Source of the DNA: Polyangiaceae bacterium
GTDB lineage: Bacteria; Myxococcota_A; Polyangia; Polyangiales; Polyangiaceae
Assembly: GCA_020846005.1 (NCBI GenBank)
Contig: JADLEQ010000047.1
Span: 1 to 43,941 of the forward strand
Reading direction: 5' to 3'
Length of the DNA: 43,941 nt
Each line of letters begins with the position of its first letter. Position 1 is the first letter of the stretch. The notes below the pieces were generated by a model. The model ran no database searches. It was given only the letters and a program-made list of their open reading frames with translations, and was not told the DNA's origin. Below, one piece after another: positions 24,233 to 33,720 of this stretch. A program made the position numbers and the translations under genes.

Positions 24233-24754
24233 ATGCCCTCTCGTCGACCTGCGCCCCACCCAACGCTCCGAGGCCGGGTCCGCGGGGCGCTGCGAGGCTC
24301 CCTCGCGATCGTCGCCCTCGTCGCGCTCGCGGGTTGCGGTGACCGCAGCGCCGTCGCGCTGACCGCGAGCCTCTCTGGAGCGAGCCTCTCGCTCACCACC
24401 GCGGCGCTCGGCAGCCGCCTCGACGGCGGCTTCACGCTCGTCCTCGAGCTCGGCCCGGAGGCGCCGCGCCCCACCGAGGTGACCCTGGAGGCGTTCGAGA
24501 TCCGCTCGACGGGCTCGCCCCCGGAGGCCCTGGTCTCGCCGATCGGGCTCGCGGAGGTCGCGCAGCCCATCGTGCTCGGGAAGGGCGAGCGGCGCTCGGT
24601 CCCGCTCACGCTCGACCAGCCCGCGCTGCTCGGCGCGGCGGAGCGTGACGCGCTTTGCGCGGGGCCGGTCACCATCGGCGGCGCGGTCGCCGACACGCTG
24701 AGCGGCGGGACGACGTCGCCGGAGAGCGGCCCGGTCGTGGTCGACGGGTGCTGA
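24233..24754 (+). CDS. Small lipoprotein, 173 aa
   Basis: Signal peptide with canonical lipobox LAGC (VALVALAGCGDRS); the mature part is about 135 residues with beta-strand alternation (GGFTLVLELGPEAPRPTEVTLEAFEI) and two Cys near the C-terminus (DALCAGPV, VVDGC) that may form a disulfide. Immunoglobulin-like or fibronectin-like appearance only; no family named. Its stop overlaps the start of the following esterase by 7 nt, so the two form an operon. Confidence 0.82.
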   Translation: MPSRRPAPHPTLRGRVRGALRGSLAIVALVALAGCGDRSAVALTASLSGASLSLTTAALGSRLDGGFTLVLELGPEAPRPTEVTLEAFEIRSTGSPPEALVSPIGLAEVAQPIVLGKGERRSVPLTLDQPALLGAAERDALCAGPVTIGGAVADTLSGGTTSPESGPVVVDGC

Positions 24755-25611
24755 GCCGCTCGCGCGCGCGTCGGCCGGCGGCCCGCGCGCCGCGCGGCCG
24801 CTGGGGGGCGCTCGGCGGCGCCCTGCTCCTCGCCTGCCAGGGCGGCGCGCCGGAGCCGGCCGCACGCGCCGCGGCGACCGCGCCGGCCCCGTCGCCGAGC
24901 GTCAGCGCCGCGCCGCCCCCCGCGGCGTCGAAGGATACCCTCGGAGGGCTCTCCTTCGAGAGCTGGGTCGCGGGGGGAGGCCCCGGCGAGCGCCTGCCGC
25001 TGGTGGTGGGCCTGCACGGCCTGGGCGACTCCCCGGCCGGCTTCCGCGGCCTCTTCGGCGGCGTACCGGGCCCCGCGCGCTTCGTCCTGTTCCGGGCGCC
25101 CCTCGCGTGGGGGAGGGGCTACTCGTGGTGGGATTACCGGCCGGGGGATGGCGACTCGCCGGAGCGCGCCCGCGCGCTCGCCGAGGCGGCCGGGCTCGTC
25201 GCCCGCGCGATCGGTGAGGCGCGGGAGCGCTTCCCGACCGCGGGGGCGCCCATCGTGACCGGCTTCAGCCAGGGCGGGATGTTGAGCTTCGCGCTCGCCG
25301 CCCATCACCCGGCCTCGATCGGCGAGGCGATCCCGATCGGGGGGAGCCTGCCCCCCGCGCTCCGCCCGGCGACGGCGGCGTCGCCGGACGCGGGGGCGCT
25401 CCCGCGCGTCACGGCTCTCCACGGGGAGGCCGACGACCGGGTGCCGATCGGCCCGGCGCGCGAGACGGTGGCGCGCCTGAGGGCCGCCGGTCACCCGGCG
25501 AGCCTCGCGACGTTCCCTGGCGTCGGGCACTCGATCCCGGCGCCGGTGCGGGGCGCGCTCCACCAGGCGCTGGCGAGCGCGATCGCGCGCGCGCGCGCGG
25601 CGCCCCCGTGA
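24748..25611 (+). CDS. Lipoprotein serine esterase (phospholipase/carboxylesterase family)
   Basis: 287 residues, GTG start overlapping the upstream gene (GTGCTGA). Lipobox LLLAC (residues about 24-28), Ala/Pro linker, then an alpha/beta-hydrolase of the short carboxylesterase/phospholipase family. The oxyanion region is VVGLHGLGDSPAG, the nucleophile elbow is GFSQGG with S174, the acid is near D230 (GEADDRVPI) and the base is H261 (GVGHSIP). It is likely anchored in the outer or inner membrane facing the periplasm. Substrate unknown; acyl-thioesterase or lysophospholipase activity is plausible. Confidence 0.9.
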   Translation: MLSRSRARRPAARAPRGRWGALGGALLLACQGGAPEPAARAAATAPAPSPSVSAAPPPAASKDTLGGLSFESWVAGGGPGERLPLVVGLHGLGDSPAGFRGLFGGVPGPARFVLFRAPLAWGRGYSWWDYRPGDGDSPERARALAEAAGLVARAIGEARERFPTAGAPIVTGFSQGGMLSFALAAHHPASIGEAIPIGGSLPPALRPATAASPDAGALPRVTALHGEADDRVPIGPARETVARLRAAGHPASLATFPGVGHSIPAPVRGALHQALASAIARARAAPP

Positions 25612-25619
25612 GCCCGCCC

Positions 25620-25648
25620 CGCCGCGCGAGCCCGCCCGACGCGCGGCG
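25620..25648. terminator. Hairpin between esterase and acyl-CoA mutase genes
   Basis: A 9-bp stem (CGCCGCGCG/CGCGCGGCG) with an 11-nt loop, in the 43-nt gap between two convergent stops. Confidence 0.45.
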
Positions 25649-25654
25649 CCCAGC

Positions 25655-27400
<1,746 letters not shown>

Positions 27401-27407
27401 CACGGCT

Positions 27408-27413
27408 AGGATA
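27408..27413 (-). promoter_or_regulatory. -10-like TATCCT before the mutase gene
   Basis: CACTATCCT on the minus strand ends 7 nt before ATG 27400. Confidence 0.55.
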
Positions 27414-27521
27414 GTGCGAGCCGCGGCGGCGCGGCACCTCGCGCGGGGCACGGTTTGGCGGCGGGGGCGGGGCGCGAAACCCCCGTGACCACCGTGAACG
27501 GCCGTGCCAGGCTGGGGGACG

Positions 27522-28853
27522 ATGATCGTGCCCCGCTGCTTGGTCCCGCTCCTCGCGTCCGTGTGCCTGGCGTCCGCCTGCTCGGCGAACGACTCTTCGA
27601 CCGCCGGAGCGGGAGGCGGCGGAGGCGGGCAACCGGGCGGCGGCTCGGGGGGAGGCGCGGCGAGCGGCGGGACGTTCGGCGTCGGCGGATCCGGTGGCGG
27701 CGGGCTCGGTGACGGCGGCTCGAGCCTCCCGGCCCGCGCGCACCTGCGCGGCCGCGTGGTCGCTCCGGAGGGCACCATCCCGATCTCCGGCGCGCTGGTC
27801 TACCTGGCGAGCAGCCCGCCCGCGCCGATCCCGGAGCAGGTGTTCTGCGATCGTTGTGTGGCCCTGGAGGAGGGGACGGCGTACGCATTCACCAGCGCCG
27901 ACGGCACGTTCGACCTCGGGACGCCGTACGTGGGCTCGCTGCAGCTCGTGGTCCAGAAGGGGCAGTTCCGCCGCGTCCGCCCGATCGAGGTCGTGGACGG
28001 CGATCAGAACGTCCCGGCCGAGTTCACCCGCCTGCCCGGAAGGACGGACAAGGCCAACGGCGACGACATCCCGCGCATGGCGGTGCTCGACGGCCAGTGG
28101 GACGAGATCGAGGTGACGCTCGCCAAGCTGGGGATGGGGACCGTGCAGGCCGGGTTCCCCGCCCCGACGGTCACCAACGCGTCGTTCGACGTGCGCGGCA
28201 GCGGCCTGGGGCAGCTCCCGCGCGAGCCCTTCCTCACGGATCCGTCCGTCCTCGGCAGATATCACATCGTCTTCGTGCCGTGCTCCGGCAGCTACGACGA
28301 GCCTCGCTGCGACGACACCACGTCGCTGCGCCCGGAGGTGCAGGCGAACCTCCGCGACTGGGTCGCGCGGGGCGGCAAGCTCTATGTGACCGACTACTCC
28401 TACGAATTCGTTCGGCAGCTCTGGCCCGAATACGTGACCTGGCAGGGGCAGACCTCCACGATCGGGTCCGCCTGCCTGGGCGGCGCATGGTCGGGCGCCG
28501 CGACCTCGGGGGATCCGGGGCTCGAGGCGTGGATGGGCGCGCAGGGCCTCGTCCCGTTCGAGGTGCGGGACTCGTGGACGATCATCGACGCCGTCCACCC
28601 CGTGAACACGGTCGACGTAGACGGGAACCCGGCGACGATCACCCCCAAGGTCTGGGTGAGCGCGGCGACCGCCGGCGCCGGGTCGAAGCCGACGACCGTG
28701 AGCTTCGAGCGCGGCTGCGGGCGCGTGCTCTTCAGCACGTACCACACCGAGGCTTCGCTGACGCCGGTGACCCAGCTCCTCCCGCAGGAGCGCGCGCTGC
28801 TCTACGTGCTGCTTGAGGTCGGGGTGTGCGTGGCGCCGCCCGAGGTGCGGTAG
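27522..28853 (+). CDS. Lipoprotein with Gly-rich stalk and carboxypeptidase-regulatory-like domain
   Basis: 443 residues. Signal peptide [20 protein letters not shown], a Gly/Ser stalk (about 22-65), then a beta-sandwich-like segment (about 70-140: [39 protein letters not shown]) of the carboxypeptidase regulatory-like or Cna-B type. A larger domain with [36 protein letters not shown] and [12 protein letters not shown] recalls a flavodoxin-like/GATase1-like fold seen in other Myxococcota surface proteins. Start ATG chosen for the signal peptide and GGGGGA just upstream. Role unknown. Confidence 0.85.
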   Translation: MIVPRCLVPLLASVCLASACSANDSSTAGAGGGGGGQPGGGSGGGAASGGTFGVGGSGGGGLGDGGSSLPARAHLRGRVVAPEGTIPISGALVYLASSPPAPIPEQVFCDRCVALEEGTAYAFTSADGTFDLGTPYVGSLQLVVQKGQFRRVRPIEVVDGDQNVPAEFTRLPGRTDKANGDDIPRMAVLDGQWDEIEVTLAKLGMGTVQAGFPAPTVTNASFDVRGSGLGQLPREPFLTDPSVLGRYHIVFVPCSGSYDEPRCDDTTSLRPEVQANLRDWVARGGKLYVTDYSYEFVRQLWPEYVTWQGQTSTIGSACLGGAWSGAATSGDPGLEAWMGAQGLVPFEVRDSWTIIDAVHPVNTVDVDGNPATITPKVWVSAATAGAGSKPTTVSFERGCGRVLFSTYHTEASLTPVTQLLPQERALLYVLLEVGVCVAPPEVR

Positions 28854-28859
28854 CGCCCG

Positions 28860-28880
28860 CGCGCCGGGCGGCCCGGCGCG
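28860..28880 (+). terminator. Hairpin after the Gly-stalk lipoprotein
   Basis: CGCGCCGGG-CGG-CCCGGCGCG, a 9-bp perfect stem 6 nt after the stop, followed by a run of nine G (28886-28894). No U-tract. Confidence 0.5.
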
Positions 28881-29017
28881 GCGCCGGGGGGGGGACGGCG
28901 GTGCCGCGACGCCGCTCGCCAGAGCCGCATGGTACAGCGCGGCGCGGGCGTCCGACGGGGGCTGCGCGCCCCCTCGCCGTTGACGCTCCCCGGACCGTGC
29001 GCCAGAAAGCGCCCACG

Positions 29018-29284
29018 ATGAGTCGCACCGTCCACTGCGTGAAGCTCGGGCTCGAGGCCGAAGGGCTCGAGAAGCCGCCGTTCAAGGGCCCGCTCGGTGA
29101 GCGCGTGTTCGAGCACGTCTCGCGGGACGGCTGGAAGCGCTGGCTCGAGCACTCGAAGATGCTCATCAACGAGTACCGGCTCGACCTGACGAGCGAGAGC
29201 GGCCAGAACATCTGGATGACGGAGTGCGAGAAGTTCTTCTTCGGGGATGGGTCCTCCGCGCCGCCGGAGTTCAAGCCACGCTGA
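29018..29284 (+). CDS. yggX: Fe(2+)-trafficking / oxidative damage protection protein
   Basis: 88 residues, the usual family size. Conserved phrases: MSRTVHCVKLGLEAEGLEKPP, ERVFEHVSRDGWKRWLEHSKMLINEYRLDL and a C-terminal ECEKFFFG. YggX proteins protect Fe-S clusters and contribute to iron trafficking in the cytosol. Start ATG follows the family N-terminus. Its stop TGA (29282-29284) overlaps the next reading frame, suggesting translational coupling to the downstream lipoprotein. Upstream is a 164-nt gap with a hairpin and a G-run. Confidence 0.95.
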   Translation: MSRTVHCVKLGLEAEGLEKPPFKGPLGERVFEHVSRDGWKRWLEHSKMLINEYRLDLTSESGQNIWMTECEKFFFGDGSSAPPEFKPR

Positions 29285-30090
29285 GCCGCGTCGCCCGCGT
29301 CCGCGGGGCGACCGCAGCCGGCGGGGCGCTCGCGCTGCTGGTCGCGTGCGGGCCAGGCGAGACCGCGCCACCTGGTCCGGCCGTCCCCGCGCAGGCACCG
29401 CCCGTGCGGTCCGCCGCAGCCGAGGCCGCGCCGTCGGACGCCGAGGTGAGCCTGGCCGACCCGGGGGCTGACCCGCGGTCGACGTTCCGCCTGGCGATCG
29501 CGCCTGGCCCCCAGCCGCCGCTCGAGCTGGCGGTGACCACGTCCGTCGTCGGCGCCGACGTGGCCGAACGCGCCGTGCGCGCGCGCGTCACGCCGGTGGT
29601 CGGCCGCCCGCGCGCCGACGGCGCCTGGCCCGTCGAGATCACCGTCACCGCTGAGGCGGCGCTGGTCGCGCGGGCGACCGGCCGCGCGTACCCGACGGGC
29701 GCGCTGGCGCTCGAGATCGTCGAGGCGGCGGAGGGCGGCGCGGCGCTCGCGCTGGCGGTCACGTCGTTGGTCGATCCGGTGCCCGAGGCGCCCTTCGGCG
29801 CGGGCGCTCGCTGGACGGCGACGCGGGCGCTCGAGGAGGACGGGCGACGCGTCACGCAGGTGACCTGGTACGAGGTCGTGGAGCGCGCGCCTGCGCTGGT
29901 GCTCCGGCTGCAGCGCGAGCAGCGGACCCCGGGCGAGCCGCCGCTCACGAGCGACGGCGAGGTGCGGCTCTTCTCGGATCGCCTCCTCCCGATCGGCCGG
30001 CTCCGCGTGAGCTACGAGGACACAGTCAGGATCGGCGACGTACGCCACACCGTGCGCGTCGAGTCCGTGCTCGAGGTGCGGGCGCCCTGA
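29224..30090 (+). CDS. Lipoprotein of unknown function overlapping yggX
   Basis: Mature part about 245 residues, beta-rich (VEITVTAEAALVARATG, GARWTATRALEEDGRRV, VRLFSDRLLPIGRLRVSYE). The signal peptide SRVARVRGATAAGGALALLVAC ends in lipobox LVAC. The start is uncertain: GTG 29224 gives a 42-residue leader and a 61-nt overlap with yggX. CTG 29281 begins exactly at the signal peptide, overlaps the yggX stop as CTGA and has GGAG 11 nt upstream. The latter fits the coupled starts seen elsewhere here but needs a CTG initiator. Coordinates give the longer form. Confidence 0.75.
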   Translation: MREVLLRGWVLRAAGVQATLSRVARVRGATAAGGALALLVACGPGETAPPGPAVPAQAPPVRSAAAEAAPSDAEVSLADPGADPRSTFRLAIAPGPQPPLELAVTTSVVGADVAERAVRARVTPVVGRPRADGAWPVEITVTAEAALVARATGRAYPTGALALEIVEAAEGGAALALAVTSLVDPVPEAPFGAGARWTATRALEEDGRRVTQVTWYEVVERAPALVLRLQREQRTPGEPPLTSDGEVRLFSDRLLPIGRLRVSYEDTVRIGDVRHTVRVESVLEVRAP

Positions 30091-30106
30091 GGCGCACCAC
30101 GAGCGC

Positions 30107-30436
30107 TCAGCGCGCGAGCAGGAGCTCCTCGAGGAGCTCGAAGTTCTCGGCCTCGGCCTCGTCGACCTGGCCGTCCGCGACGATCAGCGCGCGGGCCGTC
30201 TCGAGGAAGAGCTGTCGGTGCTTCTTCGGAACCGACTGGGGATCGACCTCCTCGGGGCGTGGAGGGCGCGCGAGCCAGCCGTCGACCTGCTTCTTCTCCG
30301 ACGGGTCGAGCCTCAGCTCCTTCACGAGCCGGTGGACGAACTTCTTCTCCTTGGCGTGCACCTCAAGATCCGCCCAGGCGAAGGCGCACATGAACTTCAG
30401 CAGGAGCAAGCGATCGCTGGAGGAGAGCGTCTGCAT
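30107..30436 (-). CDS. TerB-like small helical protein
   Basis: 109 residues, all helical by appearance. Phrases LLLLKFMCAFAWADLEVHAKE (an acidic D/E metal-like site) and LFLETARALIVADGQVDEAE (the second, symmetrical site with ADGxV-DEAE) are the two repeats of the TerB tellurite-resistance fold. In most genomes such proteins are stand-alone cytosolic proteins of unclear role. The ATG has TACGTT 7 nt upstream and no Shine-Dalgarno. Confidence 0.85.
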   Translation of the reverse strand: MQTLSSSDRLLLLKFMCAFAWADLEVHAKEKKFVHRLVKELRLDPSEKKQVDGWLARPPRPEEVDPQSVPKKHRQLFLETARALIVADGQVDEAEAENFELLEELLLAR

Positions 30437-30443
30437 GGCGGGG

Positions 30444-30449
30444 AACGTA
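30444..30449 (-). promoter_or_regulatory. -10-like TACGTT before the TerB-like gene
   Basis: GAGCTACGTT on the minus strand ends 7 nt before ATG 30436. Confidence 0.5.
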
Positions 30450-30574
30450 GCTCAACCCCGCCCGCGGAGGAAACGCGAGGCCGGTGGCGAGGAGGCCGCC
30501 GGATCCCCGGCCGGCGCGAGGCGGGCGGGCTCGGCTTCGACCGACGGGGAAAGCTCGGCTAGGGAAGCGGAGAG

Positions 30575-31123
30575 ATGCTGCGCCCCGTCGCCGTCGTCGT
30601 CGCCGCCATCCTGATGTCGCGGCCGGATCTCCCGCGCGAGGACGCCACGCGGTGGGCGGAGGTGCTGCGCGAGGAGGCCAGGGAGAGAGACTTCGATCCG
30701 CTGACCGTCGTCTCGCTCGTCCACCACGAGAGCGGCTGGCACCCGACCCGGATCTCGCGCAGCGGCGAGGACTTCGGCCTCGGTCAGATCCGGGCGCGCT
30801 ACCTCGAGCCGTGCAGGAAGGACGAGGATCCGGTGCGGCGGCCGAGCGAGGCCTGCAAGCGACTCCAGGAGGCGCTCCTCGAGCCGGAGGCGAACCTGCG
30901 AACCATCGCGCGCCTGGTGCTCCTGCACCGGGGCATCTGCCGGAGGAAGGCCGGCTCGGCCGCGGCGGAGCGGTGGCTGGCGAGCTACCAGGGGCGCAAC
31001 TATCCGCGGCAGAAGCGCTGGTGCGTACCGGGGGAACGCACACGCCAGATCCTCGAATACCGCGCGAAGCTCATCCGGGAGGCGCCGCGCGCGGCCGCGC
31101 GCGCGGCTGGGGAGGACCGCTAG
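30575..31123 (+). CDS. Lytic transglycosylase SLT domain protein
   Basis: 182 residues with an N-terminal hydrophobic segment (PVAVVVAAILMS) acting as signal or anchor. A goose-lysozyme-like SLT domain follows: catalytic Glu in VHHESGWHPTRIS (E52) and the GEDFGLGQIRARYL motif. Two C-terminal Cys pairs (CRKDED...CKR; GICRRK...CVPGE) are unusual and may be disulfides. It would cleave peptidoglycan glycan strands in the periplasm. ATG chosen because of the purine-rich GGAAGCGGAGAG. Its TAG stop shares one base with the GTG of the FKBP gene. Confidence 0.9.
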   Translation: MLRPVAVVVAAILMSRPDLPREDATRWAEVLREEARERDFDPLTVVSLVHHESGWHPTRISRSGEDFGLGQIRARYLEPCRKDEDPVRRPSEACKRLQEALLEPEANLRTIARLVLLHRGICRRKAGSAAAERWLASYQGRNYPRQKRWCVPGERTRQILEYRAKLIREAPRAAARAAGEDR

Positions 31124-31650
31124 TGTGGCGGGCGTCGCGTGGGCGACGCCGCCGAACGACGTGGGCCCTCGCGAGTTCGCTCGCCGCGGGCGGGTGCGGC
31201 GCCGCGGTCGACGCGGGGAGCGCCCCGGTCGTGGTGGAGATCGCAGCGCCGCCGGCGAGCGGGAGCGCTCCGGCGGTCGCCGAGGGGCGGCGCCCGCCGG
31301 GGCCCGCCGAGAGGGTGGTGCTCGCGCCCGGGCTCGAGATCCTCGACGAGCGGATCGGGCAGGGTCGGGTCGCGCGGCGCGGCGACACGGTCGCGATCGC
31401 GTACGTCGCGGTCGGCGAGGACGGCGGTGAGGTCGACTCCAGCTACGCCGCCGGAGAGACCGTGACCTTCCGGATCGGGGCGGGCCGCGTCATCCCCGGG
31501 ATCGAGCGCGGAGTGGTCGGGATGCGGGAAGGGGGGCAGCGCAGGCTGCGCGTCGCCCCGGCGCTCGCGTTCGGCGACCTCGGTCACGCCTACGGCGTGG
31601 CGCCGGGCGCCACGGTGGTGTTCGTGGTCGAGCTCGTCACCGTGGAGTGA
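31123..31650 (+). CDS. FKBP-type peptidyl-prolyl isomerase, probable lipoprotein
   Basis: 175 residues. GTG start overlaps the transglycosylase stop (TAGTG) and has GGAGG 7 nt upstream. A basic n-region (RASRGRRRRTTW) and a hydrophobic stretch end in GGC (SSLAAGGCG). An FKBP domain then follows from about 75 to the end: GDTVAIAYVAV, VDSSYAAGETVTFRIGAG, VIPGIERGVVGMREGG, FGDLGHAYGVAPGATVVF. The expected substrate-binding residues are largely present. It likely helps fold periplasmic or surface proteins and is co-expressed with the transglycosylase. Confidence 0.9.
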   Translation: MWRASRGRRRRTTWALASSLAAGGCGAAVDAGSAPVVVEIAAPPASGSAPAVAEGRRPPGPAERVVLAPGLEILDERIGQGRVARRGDTVAIAYVAVGEDGGEVDSSYAAGETVTFRIGAGRVIPGIERGVVGMREGGQRRLRVAPALAFGDLGHAYGVAPGATVVFVVELVTVE

Positions 31651-31667
31651 CCGGCGCCGGGCGCCGG
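31651..31667. terminator. Short hairpin between convergent stops
   Basis: CCGGCG-ccggg-CGCCGG, immediately after the FKBP stop and before the convergent stop at 31676. Confidence 0.35.
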
Positions 31668-31675
31668 GGCGTCCG

Positions 31676-33532
31676 TCACTCCCAGACGACCGACTCCGCG
31701 AGCTCGCGGGGCCAGGGCGCGCCAGCGTTACCGGGGATGGCGCGCCCCTCCGGATCGGTGACGAAATTCCCCGCCTCGGCGAACGCTCGCTCCTCGTTCG
31801 TGCGGCCTCCCCGCGAGCGCAGCGGCTCGAGCCCCGCGCGGCGCAGCGAGACGACCTCGTGGGGACCCGGGCGAAGATCGACGAGCGCGCCCTTCTGCTT
31901 CGCGTTGAGGAGCTGCTCCTCGTTCCCGATCGGATCGGCCACCGTCTTCGCCTTGAGCGTCCAGACGAGGAGCGAGGTGGCGCCACGGCCCGGGAACGGC
32001 TTCTCGAGGAGGTCGGGCTCGCCGAAGAACGTCTTGCCGATGTCGTTCTGGTTCACGGGCCCGGCCATCAGGCAAGTCCCTGCGAGGAGATCGCAGTCCC
32101 CGGGGAGGTCGACCGTCCCCATGATCTCCGCCACCAGCGCGGCGCGCGACGCGGCCGCGCCGACCGCGCGCACGGCGAGGTCCCAGTCGAGCCCGGCGCG
32201 CTCGACCTCGGGCCGCGGCAGCCCGGTCACGTAGATGCGCTGGCCGGCGAGGGCGAACGCCTTCTTCCCGCGTGCAGCGTTTCGCGTGAGCGCGCGCCCC
32301 GTCCCGAGGTCGGCCCAGACCGGGATGCGCCGGATCACCTGATCCGTCACCGCGTCGAGCTGGCGACGCACCTCTCGCAGCCGCCCCTTGCCGCCGGGCG
32401 TGAGCACGTCGATCCGCTCGAGCAGGAGGAGCGCCTTCGCCTTCTCGCGATCGCAGCCGCTGAAGTGCGCGAACGCGTTGTACGCGGCGCGCCCGGCCAT
32501 CACGACGAGCTCCTCGGGGACATCCATCGACTGACGCCGCTGGTACGCGGCGGGCGCCTTCTCCTCGGCGTTCACGCCGGGTTGGATGCGCTCTGAGCGG
32601 AAGGCCATGAGGTTCGCCCCGAGCTTCTCGCGCAGCTCGGGATCGATCGGGGCCCGCTCGGCCGCGATCGCTTCGCCGACCTGGGCGACCAGCGCCAGGC
32701 GCCAGCCCTCCGCGCGCTCGGCGGCGCCGATCCCCGCCATGGCCTCGAGCTCACGGAGCTTCTCGCGGTTGGCGGCCCGCATCGCCCGCGTGAACGGGCC
32801 CATGAGGACGTTGGCCCGGCGGCGCCCGCCCGAGGCGATCAGCGCTGCCCGCTCCATCGCGTCCGCGAGGATCCCGACGTGGAGCTCGGTCAGGTACCCG
32901 ATCGTCGGCATGTCGACCTCGTGCAGCAGCCGCTTGCGGAGCGCGCGGAGCGGCACCCCGACGATGCTGCCGAGCTGGGAGTGCCCCACGAAGGTCAGCA
33001 GCGCCGTGAACGGTGTCCGGTACGGCCGCGTGGCGACGAGGTGCGTGTACGCGGAGCGCTCGAGCACCGGCGCGTCCAGCCCCGCGAGCTCGCGGAGGAG
33101 CCGGGTCACCCGCTCGGAGTCACGCGGACCGACGACCGTCTCCCGGTGCCCGCGGAAGTTCGTGCTCTGGCGTGCCGTGAGCACACCGAGCGAACACTCC
33201 TCGAACAGCTCCCGCTCGCGGACGGGCCCCGCGGCGTCGAACTCCGAGGGCCGGGGGAGCGAGAGGAGCGAGAGCGCCCGCTTCGCCTCTTCGAGCGTCA
33301 TCGGCAGCCGCGTGCGGTAACCCACGGGGGACGACGATCGCAGCTCCGCGGGGAGCGAGTAGCGCGTGCGCGGCTCGCCCTCCCGCGCGAAGCGGGCCCC
33401 GCGACGCGCCCGCTGCTCGCCCGGTGGCGGCGCGATGGGCACCGGCTCGACCACCTTGGGCGTGGTGTCGGCGCCGTCCGTCCTCACGCCGACACTCCGC
33501 ACCCCGTTCAGCTTCGCTCCCTCGGTCTGCAT
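31676..33532 (-). CDS. Unrecognised 618-aa protein
   Basis: No signal peptide and no membrane segment. An N-terminal Pro/Arg linker (about 1-70) precedes a long region of helices alternating with conserved-looking phrases such as QSTNFRGHRETVVGPRDSER, FTALLTFVGHSQLGS, AYNAFAHFSGCDREKAKALL, VDLPGDCDLLAGTCLMAG and NDIGKTFFGEPDLLEKPFPG. I cannot assign a family. The composition (many Arg and Leu, few Lys) is like its neighbours and gives no sign of transfer. ATG chosen with TACCTT 8 nt upstream. It lies downstream of fhs on the same strand but has its own promoter-like element. Confidence 0.85.
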   Translation of the reverse strand: MQTEGAKLNGVRSVGVRTDGADTTPKVVEPVPIAPPPGEQRARRGARFAREGEPRTRYSLPAELRSSSPVGYRTRLPMTLEEAKRALSLLSLPRPSEFDAAGPVRERELFEECSLGVLTARQSTNFRGHRETVVGPRDSERVTRLLRELAGLDAPVLERSAYTHLVATRPYRTPFTALLTFVGHSQLGSIVGVPLRALRKRLLHEVDMPTIGYLTELHVGILADAMERAALIASGGRRRANVLMGPFTRAMRAANREKLRELEAMAGIGAAERAEGWRLALVAQVGEAIAAERAPIDPELREKLGANLMAFRSERIQPGVNAEEKAPAAYQRRQSMDVPEELVVMAGRAAYNAFAHFSGCDREKAKALLLLERIDVLTPGGKGRLREVRRQLDAVTDQVIRRIPVWADLGTGRALTRNAARGKKAFALAGQRIYVTGLPRPEVERAGLDWDLAVRAVGAAASRAALVAEIMGTVDLPGDCDLLAGTCLMAGPVNQNDIGKTFFGEPDLLEKPFPGRGATSLLVWTLKAKTVADPIGNEEQLLNAKQKGALVDLRPGPHEVVSLRRAGLEPLRSRGGRTNEERAFAEAGNFVTDPEGRAIPGNAGAPWPRELAESVVWE

Positions 33533-33540
33533 GGGCGCGG

Positions 33541-33546
33541 AAGGTA
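33541..33546 (-). promoter_or_regulatory. -10-like TACCTT before the 618-aa gene
   Basis: GCCTACCTT on the minus strand ends 8 nt before ATG 33532. Confidence 0.5.
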
Positions 33547-33654
33547 GGCCTCCGCGGCGAAGCTGCAAGTGCAGGCGGCGCCACCGCGTGACGGTTTGGG
33601 GCCGGGTCCGTTGCTGCCACGCGTCATACGCGCGGCCGAGGACGCCGGGCCCGG

Positions 33655-33669
33655 CGGGCGCATCGCCCG
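33655..33669 (-). terminator. Hairpin downstream of fhs
   Basis: CGGGCG-CAT-CGCCCG, 6-bp stem with 3-nt loop, in the 188-nt gap after the fhs stop. Weak on its own. Confidence 0.3.
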
Positions 33670-33720
33670 GGCGGCGCCGCACGCGGGGCGCGGGCGGCGC
33701 GGCGACGCCGGCTCGGGCGC

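Noticed and set aside
28886..28894. Run of nine G as a phase-variation tract
   Set aside because: It is intergenic after a terminator-like hairpin and far from yggX, with no -35/-10 pair around it.
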